DNA of 64,000 bases from Rhodococcus oryzae (GTDB lineage Bacteria > Actinomycetota > Actinomycetes > Mycobacteriales > Mycobacteriaceae): positions 1 to 64,000 of the forward strand of contig NZ_SUMD01000008.1 in the NCBI RefSeq assembly GCF_005049235.1, read 5' to 3'. Within the stretch, counting starts at the first letter, position 1. Each line of letters starts with the position of its first letter. The notes under the pieces are model-generated. The model was not told where the DNA came from. It was given only the letters and a program-made list of their open reading frames with translations, and did no database searches. A program made the position numbers and the translations under genes. Positions 35,732 to 47,871 of the stretch are shown in pieces.

Positions 35732-36346
35732 ATGAGCCTAGACCCGCCAGCCGACCGCAGGCGCCGCCGCACGCACACGGCTGTCCTCGATGCCGCGGAT
35801 CTGCTGTTCACCCGGGACGGCTACCGCGCGACGAGCGTCGATGCCCTGGCGAACGAGGCAGACGTCGCGCTCAGCTCCATCTACGCGAACTTCCCCGGCG
35901 GCAAGTCCGACGTGTACGCCGCCCTCGCCTGCCGCACGGCGAGCGAGCACGCGGAGGGCATGCGCGAGGCGATGACCGGCGACACCGCCGAGGACCGACT
36001 CCTGGCAACCTTCGACGCGTACGTCGCGTTCCATCGCGCCCGACCGCTGGCCTTCCGGATCCTCGGCCTGACGGACGTCGACGACCGGGATTCCGAGGTC
36101 GTGGCGCAGGCCCGAACGCGCATCGACGCGACGCTGATCGGGATCACCCGCGACCTGGTGGCGGCGATCGGTTCGACCCTCCCCGGCACCGAGGAGATCG
36201 TGCTGCTGGCGTGGGCGACCGTCAACGGCGTGCTCAGCCTCGAGCTTCGCCGCACGATCTCCCGCGGCAGCGCGGATTCGCTCATCGAGATGGCCCGGGC
36301 GGACGGCGCCCGCAGATTGAAGGAGTCGGCACATGCTCAGAGGTGA
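35732..36346 (+). CDS. TetR-family transcriptional regulator
   Basis: A 204-residue repressor. The N-terminal helix-turn-helix reads LLFTRDGYRATSVDALANEA then VALSSIYANFPGGKSDVY. The C-terminal ligand domain is unlike any I can name. It is divergent from a thioesterase gene and overlaps the HD-domain gene by 14 bases, so it probably controls both directions. Transcript likely leaderless. Confidence 0.88.
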   Translation: MSLDPPADRRRRRTHTAVLDAADLLFTRDGYRATSVDALANEADVALSSIYANFPGGKSDVYAALACRTASEHAEGMREAMTGDTAEDRLLATFDAYVAFHRARPLAFRILGLTDVDDRDSEVVAQARTRIDATLIGITRDLVAAIGSTLPGTEEIVLLAWATVNGVLSLELRRTISRGSADSLIEMARADGARRLKESAHAQR

Positions 36347-37055
36347 ACTGGGCCGGGCCGACCGGCTCCGGATCATGCTGCAGGCGGCCACCATCCAGAC
36401 CCGCTCGCTGCCAAGCCAATTGGCGAGAGCGCCGAAGTCCGGCCCGGCGACCCCGGCGCTGATCGACCCGCCCGATTCCGCCCTGGCCGGGCAGGCCCTC
36501 GAGCACGCCCGCGAGGTGCTCAGCCCCGGCGTCCTCGCGCACAGCCTGCGATGCTGGCAGTGGGCCATGCGATTTCGCGCTGTGGACGGCCTCGAACCCG
36601 ACCCCGAGGCACTGTTCGTCGCGTGCGTCCTGCACGACACGGCACTGGGCGCGCCCGCCGACGCGCACGTCGGCTGCTTCGCGCTGCTGGGGGCCGACGA
36701 GGCCAGGCGGTTCGTGGTCGCCCGCGGCGCCCCCGCCGCCTCGGCGGAGACGGTGGCCACCGCGATCGCGCGCCACATGGATCCGCGCACGCCGACCGGG
36801 CACGGCCCCGAGGCCGCCCTGCTGCACGACGCCGCCCACCTCGACGTCGCCGGGTATCGGGTTCGGGACCTGCCTCCGGACGTGCTGCGCTCCGTCATCG
36901 CGGCGCTCCCCCGCGACGGGCTGGGCGCGGAGTTCGGCGAGCTGGCCCGGCGCGAGAGCCGGGTCAGGCCACGATCGACTGTCGCCGTGCTGTGGCGGAG
37001 CGGGATGCGGATCCCCCTGCGCCTCAACCCCCTCGACCGGCTCGGAGATCACTGA
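36333..37055 (+). CDS. HD-domain protein
   Basis: A 240-residue protein with an HD metal-binding core: His in LAHSLRCWQWAM, then the HD pair in ACVLHDTALG, and a later His/Asp in LLHDAAHLD. The HSxR start is shared with the cyanamide-hydratase-like HD branch, which hydrates a nitrile carbon; a phosphohydrolase is the other option. It overlaps the tetR end by 14 bases, so it is coupled to it. It lies about 1 kb from the nitrile-hydratase-type operon, which may be coincidence. Confidence 0.7.
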   Translation: MLRGELGRADRLRIMLQAATIQTRSLPSQLARAPKSGPATPALIDPPDSALAGQALEHAREVLSPGVLAHSLRCWQWAMRFRAVDGLEPDPEALFVACVLHDTALGAPADAHVGCFALLGADEARRFVVARGAPAASAETVATAIARHMDPRTPTGHGPEAALLHDAAHLDVAGYRVRDLPPDVLRSVIAALPRDGLGAEFGELARRESRVRPRSTVAVLWRSGMRIPLRLNPLDRLGDH

Positions 37056-37082
37056 CCGCGACGACGGCATAGCGTGCTGTTC

Positions 37083-37715
37083 ATGACCCCCGATGACGAT
37101 CCGACAACCCCGGCGCCTGTCGGCGGTGCCACCCGGATCGTGGCGCTGGCGCGCGCCGCCCACCGGAGGAGGCCGCGGAGGCGGGGGCCGGTCCTGGTCG
37201 GCATCGATGGCCCCTCGGGCAGCGGGAAATCCGCCCTCGCCGAGCGGGTCTCCGCGGCACTGGACAACGCGCCGGTCGTCCGGATGGACGACCTGTACCC
37301 CGGCTGGGACGGCCTCGCCGCGGCCGTTCCCCGGCTGGTGCGGTGGGTCCTCTCCCCCGCAGGGCGCGGCCGGGTCCCGCGCTATCGGCGCTACGACTGG
37401 CATCGCGGCGGCTACGCGGAGTGGCGCGCGGTCCACCGCCACCGATACCTGATCGTCGAGGGCGCGGGCGCGACGACCGGGCGGGCTCGGGGCCACTACG
37501 CGGTACGGGTGTGGGTCGACGCCGACCAGGACGAGCGGATGCGGCGCGCCCTGCTGCGCGACGGCGACATGTTCCGGCCGCACTGGGACCGCTGGGCCCG
37601 GCAGGAGGCGGCGCTGTTCGGGCCGGACCGGACGCGGCGGGCCGCCCACGTCGTCGTCATCACGAGTGCCGGTGCGGCGCCGGGCCTGATGCCCCCGTCA
37701 CTGGGCCCACGGTAG
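37083..37715 (+). CDS. uridine-kinase-like P-loop protein
   Basis: A 210-residue P-loop protein with Walker A GIDGPSGSGKSALAE and a following MDDLYPGW, as in uridine/cytidine kinase-like enzymes. A DWHRGGYAEWR segment and RYLIVEG (Walker B-like) come next. The phosphate acceptor is unknown. ATG 37083 is preferred over GTG 37074 because TAGCGT (37070-37075) is seven bases upstream of it. Confidence 0.78.
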   Translation: MTPDDDPTTPAPVGGATRIVALARAAHRRRPRRRGPVLVGIDGPSGSGKSALAERVSAALDNAPVVRMDDLYPGWDGLAAAVPRLVRWVLSPAGRGRVPRYRRYDWHRGGYAEWRAVHRHRYLIVEGAGATTGRARGHYAVRVWVDADQDERMRRALLRDGDMFRPHWDRWARQEAALFGPDRTRRAAHVVVITSAGAAPGLMPPSLGPR

Positions 37716-37811
37716 GAGACCGGGGGGACCAAGATCAGTTCCGGGGTGGATGCCCCCGGAGGGGTGCCCGCGCGAGGCTGGGCCGGTCGGTCTCCCGAAA
37801 GAAGGTCCCGC

Positions 37812-38648
37812 GTGTTCCCACGCCTTTCCGATCGCGCCGCGTCGATCGTCTACATCGCCCTCGTCCTGGCGGTCGCGCTCGGCACCGCGAACATCGCCGA
37901 GGGCCTGCTGCTCGCCTTCTCGCCGCTGCTGGTGGTGCTGGTCATGATGCTGGTCGTCACGCGGGAGGGTCACCGCCGCGCCGGGTGGCGCCCGCTCGGC
38001 ATGACCCGACTGGGCCTGCGGTACTGGCCCTTCGCGCTGCTGGCCACCGCGGGGGTGTCGGCACTCGCGATCGTCGGCGTCGCGCTGGCAGGCGCCGGGA
38101 GCCTCACCGCTCGTTCGGGTGACTGGCTGCAGTCACTGCTCGTCCTCTGCATCACGGGGCCGATCCTCGCGTTCGCCGAGGAGATCGGCTGGCGGGGATA
38201 CCTGCAGCCGCGCCTGGAGTTCCTCGGCGAGCGGCGAGCGATGCTCGTGGTGGGCGCGGTGTGGATCTGCTGGCACCTCCCCTACATCCTGCTGACGCCG
38301 TACTACCACGCCGAGGGGCAGCGCGCCCTCGTGCTGATCCTGTTCGGCGGCACGGTGGTCGCGTTTTCGTTCCTGTTCGGCTACCTGCGCATTCGCTCCG
38401 GCAGCGTGTGGCCCGCCGTCCTCGCGCATTTCGCGCACAACGCCTCGTTCGCGGTTCTCGCCACCTACGTGATCACCACCGACCATCCCGTCCTGGTGAA
38501 CGAGTACTTGGCCGGCGACACCGGCCTGTTCGTGTTGGTCGGCACCGCGGCTTGCGCGATCGCGCTCGCGCGACGCGGTGCCACCGAGATGACCGCATTT
38601 CGGGGGCGCCCGACACCGCACCCCGATGTTCGCCCGGCCGACGGCTGA
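37812..38648 (+). CDS. CPBP-family intramembrane metalloprotease
   Basis: A 278-residue membrane protein of the CAAX protease/bacteriocin-processing (ABI) family with about eight helices. The three active-site motifs are clear: EEIGWRGYL, HLPYIL and HFAHNASF. These enzymes cut membrane peptides or help self-immunity to bacteriocins; the target here is unknown. GTG 37812 is chosen because AGAAGG (37800-37805) lies six bases before it; an earlier ATG at 37746 lacks such a site. Confidence 0.85.
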   Translation: MFPRLSDRAASIVYIALVLAVALGTANIAEGLLLAFSPLLVVLVMMLVVTREGHRRAGWRPLGMTRLGLRYWPFALLATAGVSALAIVGVALAGAGSLTARSGDWLQSLLVLCITGPILAFAEEIGWRGYLQPRLEFLGERRAMLVVGAVWICWHLPYILLTPYYHAEGQRALVLILFGGTVVAFSFLFGYLRIRSGSVWPAVLAHFAHNASFAVLATYVITTDHPVLVNEYLAGDTGLFVLVGTAACAIALARRGATEMTAFRGRPTPHPDVRPADG

Positions 38649-38679
38649 TGGTCACCCGGCCGCCCTAGGTTCAGCCCTC

Positions 38680-39936
38680 ATGCGCACTCACACAACCATG
38701 TTGACCGCGGCGGCAGCCGCGGTCCTCGCCGCCGTCGCGGCCGCACCCGCCTCCGCGGCGCCGCCCGCGGCCCCGATCGTGAAGTCGTCCGCGATGCTGC
38801 CCGCCACCCCGCTCTCCGACGTCCAGAAGCAGATCGCCGACGACCGGGGCGTCGCCCTCGGTGGCATCGGCAGCGGCATCTTCCCCGTCGGCGGCAACGA
38901 ATACTGGACCGTCACCGATCGTGGACCGAACGGCGAGGTGAAGGTGGACGGCTCGGACCGACGCACCTTCGTCGTCCCGGAGTTCACCCCCGCGCTGGTC
39001 CGGATCCGGGTCCAGGGCGACCGGATCGCCGTGCTCGAGACGGTGCCGTTGACCACTCCGGCAGGCGCGCCCGTCACCGGCCTCTCGAACCTCCCCCGCG
39101 ACGAGAAGCCGTACGCCGCCGATGCCGCCACGCCGCTCCCGCTGAACCCCAACGGACTCGACACCGAGGGCGTGGTCCGCACCCCGGACGGCCATTTCTG
39201 GCTGGTCGACGAGTACGGTCCCTCCATCGTCGAGGCCGACGCCAAGGGCCGCGTCGTCGCCCGGCACGTGCCCGCCGGCCTCGAGGACGACTACACCGCG
39301 GCCGGGGTCGCGTACCCGGTGACCGGCAGCCTCCCCGCGGGCCTGGCCGACCGGAAGGTCAACCGCGGCTTCGAGGACATCGCCCTGCTGCCCGACGGCC
39401 ACACCGTCGCCGTCGCGCTGCAGAGTTCGCTCGTGGTCAGCGGCGACAAGGACCGCACCGTCACCGAGCTGCTCACCTTCGACACCGCGACCCGTGCCAC
39501 CGTGCACGAGTTCGGGTACCAGTTCGACGACCCGTCCACCTTCGCCGCGGGCACCAGGGGCCGCGACCTGAAGATCTCGGCGCTGATCCCGCTGTCGCAG
39601 ACCCGGGTCCTCGTCGAGGAGCGCACCGACACCGAGGCCCGCTTCCACGCCGTGGACCTGGACCCCAGCCGCGCGCTGATCACCAGCGCCGACAAGACGC
39701 TGTTCGCGAACCTCGCAGGCGTCGCGGGTGTGCCCGGCAAGATCGAGGGCGCCGCGCTGCACGGCAACCGGCTGATCCTGATCTCCGACAACGACTTCGG
39801 ATTCGACGGAACCCGCGCCTACGCGGCAGGCCAGGACGTCGCGGACAGCGGCATCGAGACGGTTCTGGTCGAGGTGAAGGTCGACGAGGGCGGCGGATCC
39901 TCGGATCTTCCCTTCCCGGTGACGCCGCTCTCCTGA
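38680..39936 (+). CDS. secreted esterase-like protein of the phytase-like family
   Basis: A 418-residue exported protein. A Sec signal peptide ends near ASAAPPAAP (about residue 27). The rest is a beta-propeller-like, Asp-rich domain of the phytase-like esterase group (GGIGSGIFPVGGNEYWTVTD, DTEGVVRTPDGHFWLVDEYG, NRGFEDIALLPDG, SDNDFGFDG). Members hydrolyse phosphate or acyl esters outside the cell; the substrate is unknown. TAGGTT (38666-38671) lies eight bases before the ATG. A strong hairpin follows. Confidence 0.82.
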   Translation: MRTHTTMLTAAAAAVLAAVAAAPASAAPPAAPIVKSSAMLPATPLSDVQKQIADDRGVALGGIGSGIFPVGGNEYWTVTDRGPNGEVKVDGSDRRTFVVPEFTPALVRIRVQGDRIAVLETVPLTTPAGAPVTGLSNLPRDEKPYAADAATPLPLNPNGLDTEGVVRTPDGHFWLVDEYGPSIVEADAKGRVVARHVPAGLEDDYTAAGVAYPVTGSLPAGLADRKVNRGFEDIALLPDGHTVAVALQSSLVVSGDKDRTVTELLTFDTATRATVHEFGYQFDDPSTFAAGTRGRDLKISALIPLSQTRVLVEERTDTEARFHAVDLDPSRALITSADKTLFANLAGVAGVPGKIEGAALHGNRLILISDNDFGFDGTRAYAAGQDVADSGIETVLVEVKVDEGGGSSDLPFPVTPLS

Positions 39937-39961
39937 GGTCGCGATTGCGTCTGAGACACGA

Positions 39962-39995
39962 AAACGCCCCGCGAGCTCTCGCTCGCGGGGCGTTT
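39962..39995. terminator. bidirectional hairpin terminator between the esterase gene and clpC
   Basis: A perfect 15-bp stem AAACGCCCCGCGAGC (39962-39976) and its complement (39981-39995) around TCTC ends in T-rich flanks on both strands. It should stop both converging transcripts. Confidence 0.85.
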
Positions 39996-40009
39996 GTCGT
40001 ACGTGAAAC

Positions 40010-42562
<2,553 letters not shown>

Positions 42563-42778
42563 CGCTCTCCCTCACGTTCTTCTTGGGGTAGATCCCTACA
42601 CGGAATCCACGAGCCGCACCTCTACTCTAGTGGCCAGTGGTACGACCTGCGCCGCCTCCATCCCATTCACTGCGGGACAGTGTGCCTGCTTACTGGTCCT
42701 AACGCAGCAGCCAGGGGTTTCGTTTCCCGTCGGCTCTACGCCAGCAGCGAACAGGGGCAGATGCGACGTCGGTCGCGC
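42563..42778 (-). other. clpC upstream region
   Basis: This gap should hold the clpC promoter and 5' leader. A GTAG-atcc-CTAC dyad (42588-42599) lies 26 bases before the start codon and could be an operator. TAGAGT on the minus strand further up is a possible -10, without a convincing -35. No gene is credible. Confidence 0.4.
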
Positions 42779-42840
42779 ACCTTTTCCCAAGATCGCACAC
42801 CGATTGCACACCCAACGCATGTGCGACCTTGTCAAAAGGT
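42779..42840. repeat. 62-bp imperfect palindrome between clpC and the lipase gene
   Basis: Arms of 21 bp at 42779-42799 and 42820-42840 match with three mismatches (outer ACCTTTT, inner CAAG and TCGCACA) around a 20-base centre. It begins 26 bases after the lipase stop (minus strand). It may be that gene's terminator or a control site for clpC; no T-run follows. Confidence 0.55.
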
Positions 42841-42865
42841 GTGCGCAGTGGATCGGGAGAATGAC

Positions 42866-43801
42866 TCAGCCTGCGATGGGCGGCACGAAAACGCAGGGCA
42901 CCTCGCGCTGATGCGCGGGATCGAGTGCGTTGAGCACCATCGTCCGCGCGCGCCGCTCGCCCGCGATCGAGAGATGGTCCGAGTAGTCCTGTTCGCAGCC
43001 GTCCTGCACGACGATATTGGTCGCCTGCGGCCCCGGCTCGATGCCGGAGGTGTACGGAACCACGATCTCGTCGTAGCGGGTGACGATATTGGTGTACTCG
43101 ATCCCCGGCACGTACAGCCCGCCGGACCGCATGCGGTCCACGAACGCCGAGCCGTGCATCATCTCGGGGCAGGCCTTGCACGCCGGGAACCCGAGCTGGA
43201 ACTCGTCGTCGACGCCCAGCCCGCGCAGCGCGGCGCCGAGGCTGAACCCATCGACCCCGTAAGTCCCGTCCCACGGCGGCGCCAACGAGACGATCCGGCC
43301 CACCTTGGTCGCCCCGCCACCGAACTTCACATAGTTGTTGGCCACCACGGTGCCCTGGGAGTGGCCGACCAGATCCACCTTGTCGGCGCCGGTCGCGGCG
43401 AGCACCAGGTCCACGAACGCCGCGAGCTGCTCGGTGCTCTCGTCCATGGGGAGCATGCCGCCGATCGCGCTCAGCGGCCACGGCAGGTCGGCGTAATTGC
43501 CGTAGGTGAGGGCGAAGACACAGAATCCCTCGTTCGCCAGCATCGGCGCGTAGGCGGCCCAATTGTCCTGTCGATTGCCCGCGGTGCCGTGCACCAGGAC
43601 GACGGGGGTGGGATGTTCCGCGGTCGGCCGGCACGACCAGTCATTGCTGCCGGGCGCCGATCCGCCCGGATTGGTCAATTCCGGCATGACGCCGGAAAGA
43701 AAGGTATCGGGCTCGGGGAGGGGCGCTGCGCCCGCGGCGCCTGTGCTCCAGAACAACGCGGCCGCCGAAATCAATGAACCGATCACAATTCGCCAGCGCA
43801 T
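42866..43801 (-). CDS. secreted lipase/esterase (alpha/beta hydrolase)
   Basis: A 311-residue exported hydrolase. The Sec signal ends about GAAGAAP (residue 26). The oxyanion region VVLVHGTAGNRQDNW precedes the nucleophile GHSQG (Ser148); a DGCEQDYSDHLS region holds the probable His. Four or more cysteines suggest disulphides. It is close to actinobacterial class 2 lipases that cleave triacylglycerol or wax-like esters. It sits between lsr2 and clpC, where M. tuberculosis has no such gene. Confidence 0.85.
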   Translation of the reverse strand: MRWRIVIGSLISAAALFWSTGAAGAAPLPEPDTFLSGVMPELTNPGGSAPGSNDWSCRPTAEHPTPVVLVHGTAGNRQDNWAAYAPMLANEGFCVFALTYGNYADLPWPLSAIGGMLPMDESTEQLAAFVDLVLAATGADKVDLVGHSQGTVVANNYVKFGGGATKVGRIVSLAPPWDGTYGVDGFSLGAALRGLGVDDEFQLGFPACKACPEMMHGSAFVDRMRSGGLYVPGIEYTNIVTRYDEIVVPYTSGIEPGPQATNIVVQDGCEQDYSDHLSIAGERRARTMVLNALDPAHQREVPCVFVPPIAG

Positions 43802-43905
43802 GACACTCCCCCTCGAGTTGCTCCCTCGTCCGCCCGCCCGATCGCGAGGCTAACAGCCTGCGTGCGATGGGGCGGGCGAAACGAGAGCACAAAACTTCAG
43901 GAAGA

Positions 43906-44250
43906 TCAGTTGGCTTTGTTGTACGCCTCGGTGATTTCCGCCGAGATACGACCGCGGGCCGAAACCTTGTGGCCATTACGCCGCGCCCACTCACGAATCG
44001 CCGCACTCTGTTCGCGGTCGATCGCCACCCGACTCTTGCCGCCCGCTACCGCGGCCTTGGCCCGCCGACGCCCGGTGGACCGTCGTGCGTGGGAAACCCA
44101 AACCTCAAGCTGCTCGCGCAGTTTTGCGGCATTCGCTGACGACAGGTCGATCTCGTAGGTGACGCCATCGAGACCGAACTCGACCGTTTCGTCGGCGGCC
44201 GCTTCCTGGTCCACATCATCGATCAGGGTGACGGTGACCTTTTTCGCCAT
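43906..44250 (-). CDS. lsr2: Lsr2, nucleoid-associated xenogeneic silencer
   Basis: A 114-residue protein with the N-terminal dimerisation domain ([27 protein letters not shown]) and a C-terminal DNA-binding domain with the AT-hook-like ARGR (SARGRIS). Lsr2 binds AT-rich DNA and silences acquired genes, the actinobacterial counterpart of H-NS. A GAAAGGAAA site precedes ATG 44250. Order lysS-lsr2-clpC matches mycobacteria except for the lipase insertion. Confidence 0.95.
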   Translation of the reverse strand: MAKKVTVTLIDDVDQEAAADETVEFGLDGVTYEIDLSSANAAKLREQLEVWVSHARRSTGRRRAKAAVAGGKSRVAIDREQSAAIREWARRNGHKVSARGRISAEITEAYNKAN

Positions 44251-44369
44251 GGATCGAGTTTCCTTTCAATGAACTGCAATTTTGCGCTTCCCCGCGCCGG
44301 CTGCGACGAGTCTACGCCCATTCCGACGGACGCAATACCGGAGAAAAGCAAATTAGCAATTGAAAGAGG

Positions 44370-45881
44370 TCAGCGAGTCGAGGGTCGCACAATTGGGAAG
44401 AGGATAGTTTCGCGGATACCCAATCCCGTCAACGCCATCAACAGGCGGTCGATCCCCATACCGGTGCCCGTCGTGGGCGGCATTCCCTGCTCCATCGCGG
44501 CGAGGAACTCCTCGTCCAGGGCCATCGCCTCGTCGTCGCCGGCCGAGGCCAGCCGCGCCTGGTCGACGAACCGCTCGCGCTGGATCACCGGGTCGACGAG
44601 TTCCGAGTAGCCGGTGGCCAGCTCGAACCCGCGCACGTAGAGGTCCCACTTCTCCGTCACGCCCGGCTCGCTGCGGTGCTGACGGGTCAGCGGCGAGGTC
44701 TCCACCGGGAAGTTCCGCACGAAGGTCGGCGCGAAGAGCTGGTCGCCGCACTGGTGCTCCCACAGCTCCTCGACGAGCTTGCCGTGGCCGTACCCCTTGT
44801 CCTTGGGCACCTCGAGTCCGACCTTCTCCGCGAGGGCCAGCAGTTCGTCGACGGTCGTCTCGGGGGTGACGGACACCCCGATCGCCTCGGACAGCGACGG
44901 GTACATCTCGAGCGTCTTCCACTCGCCTCCGAGGTCGTACTCGGTGCCGTCCGCGAGCGTCACCAGCTGGGTCCCGAAGGCGGCCTGCGCCACCTCCTGG
45001 ATCAATTCGCGGGTCATCGTCGCGGAATCGTCGTAGGTGCCGTACGCCTCGTACGTCTCGAGCATCGCGAACTCCGGCGAGTGCGTCGAATCGATGCCCT
45101 CATTGCGGAAGTTCCGGTTGATCTCGAAAACCTTCTCGATACCGCCGACGACGCATCGCTTGAGGAACAGTTCCGGGGCGATACGCAGATACAGATCGAT
45201 GTCGAGGGCATTCGAATGGGTGATGAACGGGCGCGCCGCGGCGCCGCCCGCCAGCGTCTGCAGCATCGGGGTCTCCACCTCGAGGAACCCGCGCCGCTCG
45301 AGCGCGTTGCGCAGCTCACGGACCACCGCGACGCGCTTGCGGGCCATCTCCCGCGCCTCGGGCCGCACGATCAGGTCGGCGTACCGCTGGCGGACCCGCG
45401 ACTCCTCGTTCATCTCCTTGTGCGCGACCGGCAGCGGGCGCAGCGACTTCGAGGCGATCTGCCAGGCGTCGGCCATCACCGAGAGCTCACCGCGGCGGGA
45501 GCTGATCACCTCGCCGTGCACGAACACGAAGTCGCCAAGGTCGACGTCCGACTTCCACGCGGCCAGCGCGTCCTCGCCGACGGAGGCCAGGCTGATCATG
45601 GCCTGCAGCTGGGTGCCATCGCCTTCCTGCAACGTCGCGAAGCAGAGCTTGCCGGTGTTGCGGACGAAGATCACCCGGCCGACGACGCCGACCTCGGTGC
45701 CCGTGGCCGTGTCCGGCTCCAGGTCAGGGTGCTGCGCTCGCACCTGCGCGAGCGAGTGGGTGCGCGGCACCGAGACCGGATAGGCCTCCTGCCCCTGCGC
45801 CAGGATCCGGTCCCGCTTCTCTCGGCGGATCCGGAGCTGCTCGGGGGTGTCATCGGCCGGCTGGATTGCTGCATCACTCAC
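44370..45881 (-). CDS. lysS: lysyl-tRNA synthetase (class II)
   Basis: A 503-residue synthetase that charges tRNA-Lys. An OB-fold anticodon domain (residues 55-160, [19 protein letters not shown]) precedes the catalytic domain with motif 2 [13 protein letters not shown] and motif 3 [16 protein letters not shown] 45881 is chosen since TATGCT lies eight bases before it; upstream frame overlaps the rhodanese gene. It matches Rv3598c in place. Confidence 0.94.
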   Translation of the reverse strand: MSDAAIQPADDTPEQLRIRREKRDRILAQGQEAYPVSVPRTHSLAQVRAQHPDLEPDTATGTEVGVVGRVIFVRNTGKLCFATLQEGDGTQLQAMISLASVGEDALAAWKSDVDLGDFVFVHGEVISSRRGELSVMADAWQIASKSLRPLPVAHKEMNEESRVRQRYADLIVRPEAREMARKRVAVVRELRNALERRGFLEVETPMLQTLAGGAAARPFITHSNALDIDLYLRIAPELFLKRCVVGGIEKVFEINRNFRNEGIDSTHSPEFAMLETYEAYGTYDDSATMTRELIQEVAQAAFGTQLVTLADGTEYDLGGEWKTLEMYPSLSEAIGVSVTPETTVDELLALAEKVGLEVPKDKGYGHGKLVEELWEHQCGDQLFAPTFVRNFPVETSPLTRQHRSEPGVTEKWDLYVRGFELATGYSELVDPVIQRERFVDQARLASAGDDEAMALDEEFLAAMEQGMPPTTGTGMGIDRLLMALTGLGIRETILFPIVRPSTR

Positions 45882-45903
45882 GGGTGACCAGCATAATGCG
45901 CCC

Positions 45904-46326
45904 TCAGTGAGCGGCGACGGCCGCGGCCTCCTGAACGTAGTGCCGGGCCCTGGTGGCGACGCCGAGCAGGCCGGCGGAACGGAGCGCCTGGTACCCGCCG
46001 ACGAGGTCGGTCGCCCGGTGCAGACCCAGTTCCTGCAGCGCCGCGGCCGCCAGGCTGGACGTGTAGCCCTCCGAGCAGACCACGATCCACTCGACGTCGT
46101 GATCGGCGGCCAGCGCGATGCGCGCGCTGCTCGCCGGGTCCAGACGCCACTCGAGCACGTTCCGTTCGATCGCCAGCGCGCCCGGCAGCGCGCCCTCGGC
46201 GGCACGCTGGGCCTGCGGCCGGATGTCGACGATGATCGCGCCGCGGGCGACGGCCTCGGCGACCTCGAACACGTACATGCGGCGGTAGCTGCCGCGGGCC
46301 TTCTCGAGCATCTCGTCGATGGTCAT
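45904..46326 (-). CDS. rhodanese-like domain protein
   Basis: A 140-residue single rhodanese domain. [11 protein letters not shown] starts the fold and the active loop [10 protein letters not shown] carries the catalytic cysteine and arginine-poor loop. Rhodaneses move sulphane sulphur, for example thiosulphate to cyanide or thiols. It overlaps the upstream cysteine-dioxygenase-like gene by four bases, so both serve one pathway, most likely cysteine sulphur turnover. Confidence 0.82.
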   Translation of the reverse strand: MTIDEMLEKARGSYRRMYVFEVAEAVARGAIIVDIRPQAQRAAEGALPGALAIERNVLEWRLDPASSARIALAADHDVEWIVVCSEGYTSSLAAAALQELGLHRATDLVGGYQALRSAGLLGVATRARHYVQEAAAVAAH

Positions 46327-46889
46327 GCCGACTGTCCTTCCGGGAGATCGGTCAGCTCGGTGCGGGTGCGTCGCAGGGTGCCCTGATCGGTCACCTCGTA
46401 GTAGGACATCGCCGCGAGCGGCGGCGAGTAGGCGTGCACGCTCAGCGTCGGAGCGGTCTGAGCACCAGCGTCACCGGGGGCCTGCATGACGTCGTGCACC
46501 CAGCCGAGCGGGAACGAGGCCTGATCGCCCGCATCGAGCGTGCGGTACTTCAGTTCACCACCGCTCCAACGGTATTCGGCCAGCACACCGCTCAGTACGG
46601 TGAGCGCGCCGAGCGATCCGGCATGGTCGTGCAGTTCGGTCGCGAGGCCGGGCGCCCAGCTGATCAGCCAGACATCGACGTCATCGTCGGCGTGCAGGCG
46701 GGTGGACCAACGCTCGTCCGTCGGCCACGACCCGGTACCGGGCAGCAGATCGGCGAAGCGGCCGTCGAGCACGTCCTGCGCGCCCTGGTCGGTGATGCGC
46801 AGCAGGTCGGCAGGCCGCAAACGGCTCGGCGAGGACAGCGCGTTGACTGGTGATGGCACCAAAGAAGAGACCACTGATGTGGAAAGCAT
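46323..46889 (-). CDS. cysteine-dioxygenase-type cupin
   Basis: A 188-residue cupin of the type I cysteine dioxygenase family. The iron ligands are visible as His87 and His89 (ELHDHAGS) and His152 (VHAYSPP); His132 is also near. These enzymes oxidise cysteine or related thiols to sulphinates. It is coupled to a rhodanese gene, which supports thiol catabolism. The first ~25 residues are Ser/Pro-rich and may not be translated; ATG 46889 is the first start. Confidence 0.82.
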   Translation of the reverse strand: MLSTSVVSSLVPSPVNALSSPSRLRPADLLRITDQGAQDVLDGRFADLLPGTGSWPTDERWSTRLHADDDVDVWLISWAPGLATELHDHAGSLGALTVLSGVLAEYRWSGGELKYRTLDAGDQASFPLGWVHDVMQAPGDAGAQTAPTLSVHAYSPPLAAMSYYEVTDQGTLRRTRTELTDLPEGQSA

Positions 46890-47053
46890 GGGAGAGACTC
46901 CAGGAGGGTGAATTGGTCAAGGCCGTTGTGACGTGCCTCAACGAATCGAGGCGGCGTTCAGCCTCGACAACACTCCGGAGCGACCATGCGGCGATTCACG
47001 GCAACCAGTGTGGCACAGAACTCCGGATTGGCAAACCCTCCGGCCATCGGCTG

Positions 47054-47869
47054 TCAGCCGACCGGCGGGTGCTTCGCGGCCCGTCGGGCCTGGTTGCGCT
47101 CGTAGACGATCCGCAGCCCCTCGAGCGCGAGGTCCCGTTCGATGTGTGCGATGGTCTCCGACTCCGGCATCACCAGGGGGGCGCTCTCCCCCGTGGCGAT
47201 CACGTTCACGTCGTTGCCCGCGAACGCAGGCACCTCGGCGCGCACCCGTCGCACCAGACCGTCCACCAACCCGGCGAACCCGAAGATCGCCCCGGCCTGC
47301 ATGCACTCGACGCTGTTCTTGCCGACCACCGCCCGCGGACGCACCAACTCGAACTTCCGCAGCGCCGCCGAGTGCGAGGCGAGCGCGTCCGTCGAGGTCT
47401 CCAGACCGGGCGCGATCGCACCACCCAGGAACTCGCCCTTCGCCGAGACAACATCGACACAGGTCGCGACCCCGAAGTCCACGACGATGCACGGTCCCCC
47501 GTAAAGGTGGTGCGCGGCAAGACTGTTGACGATCCGGTCGGCCCCGACCTCCTTGGGGTTGTCGACCAGCAGCGGCACCCCGGTTCGCACACCGGGCTCG
47601 ACCACCACGTGCGGGACGTGCTCCCAGTACCGGGACAGCATCACCCGCAGTTCCCGCAGCACCGACGGAACGGTCGACAGCGCCGACACCCCGACTATCT
47701 GGTCCACGCTCTCTCCGAGCAGGCCCCGCAGCATCCAGGCCAACTCGTCCGCCGTCATCCGCGGATCCGTGCGCATCCGCCAGTCCCGCACCAACTTCGA
47801 GTGGTCACCCGCGCCGGTGAACAACCCGAGCGAGATGTTGGTGTTGCGGACGTCGACGGTGAGCAGCAC
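47054..47869 (-). CDS. coaX: type III pantothenate kinase
   Basis: A 271-residue enzyme for the first step of CoA synthesis, using ATP. The ASKHA-fold P-loop region [13 protein letters not shown] is at residues 5-17, with [13 protein letters not shown] and [11 protein letters not shown] following. It starts with GTG two bases after panD, in the panC-panD-coaX order of M. tuberculosis, so the vitamin and its activation are co-transcribed. The 164 bases between this stop and the cupin gene hold nothing I can name. Confidence 0.92.
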   Translation of the reverse strand: MLLTVDVRNTNISLGLFTGAGDHSKLVRDWRMRTDPRMTADELAWMLRGLLGESVDQIVGVSALSTVPSVLRELRVMLSRYWEHVPHVVVEPGVRTGVPLLVDNPKEVGADRIVNSLAAHHLYGGPCIVVDFGVATCVDVVSAKGEFLGGAIAPGLETSTDALASHSAALRKFELVRPRAVVGKNSVECMQAGAIFGFAGLVDGLVRRVRAEVPAFAGNDVNVIATGESAPLVMPESETIAHIERDLALEGLRIVYERNQARRAAKHPPVG

Positions 47870-47871
47870 GG

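Noticed and set aside
42779-42840. Reading the nested palindrome as a HAIR (HspR) heat-shock site for clpC
   Set aside because: The HAIR pattern CTTGAGT-N7-ACTCAAG is absent; only CAAG and CTTG pieces occur with wrong spacing.
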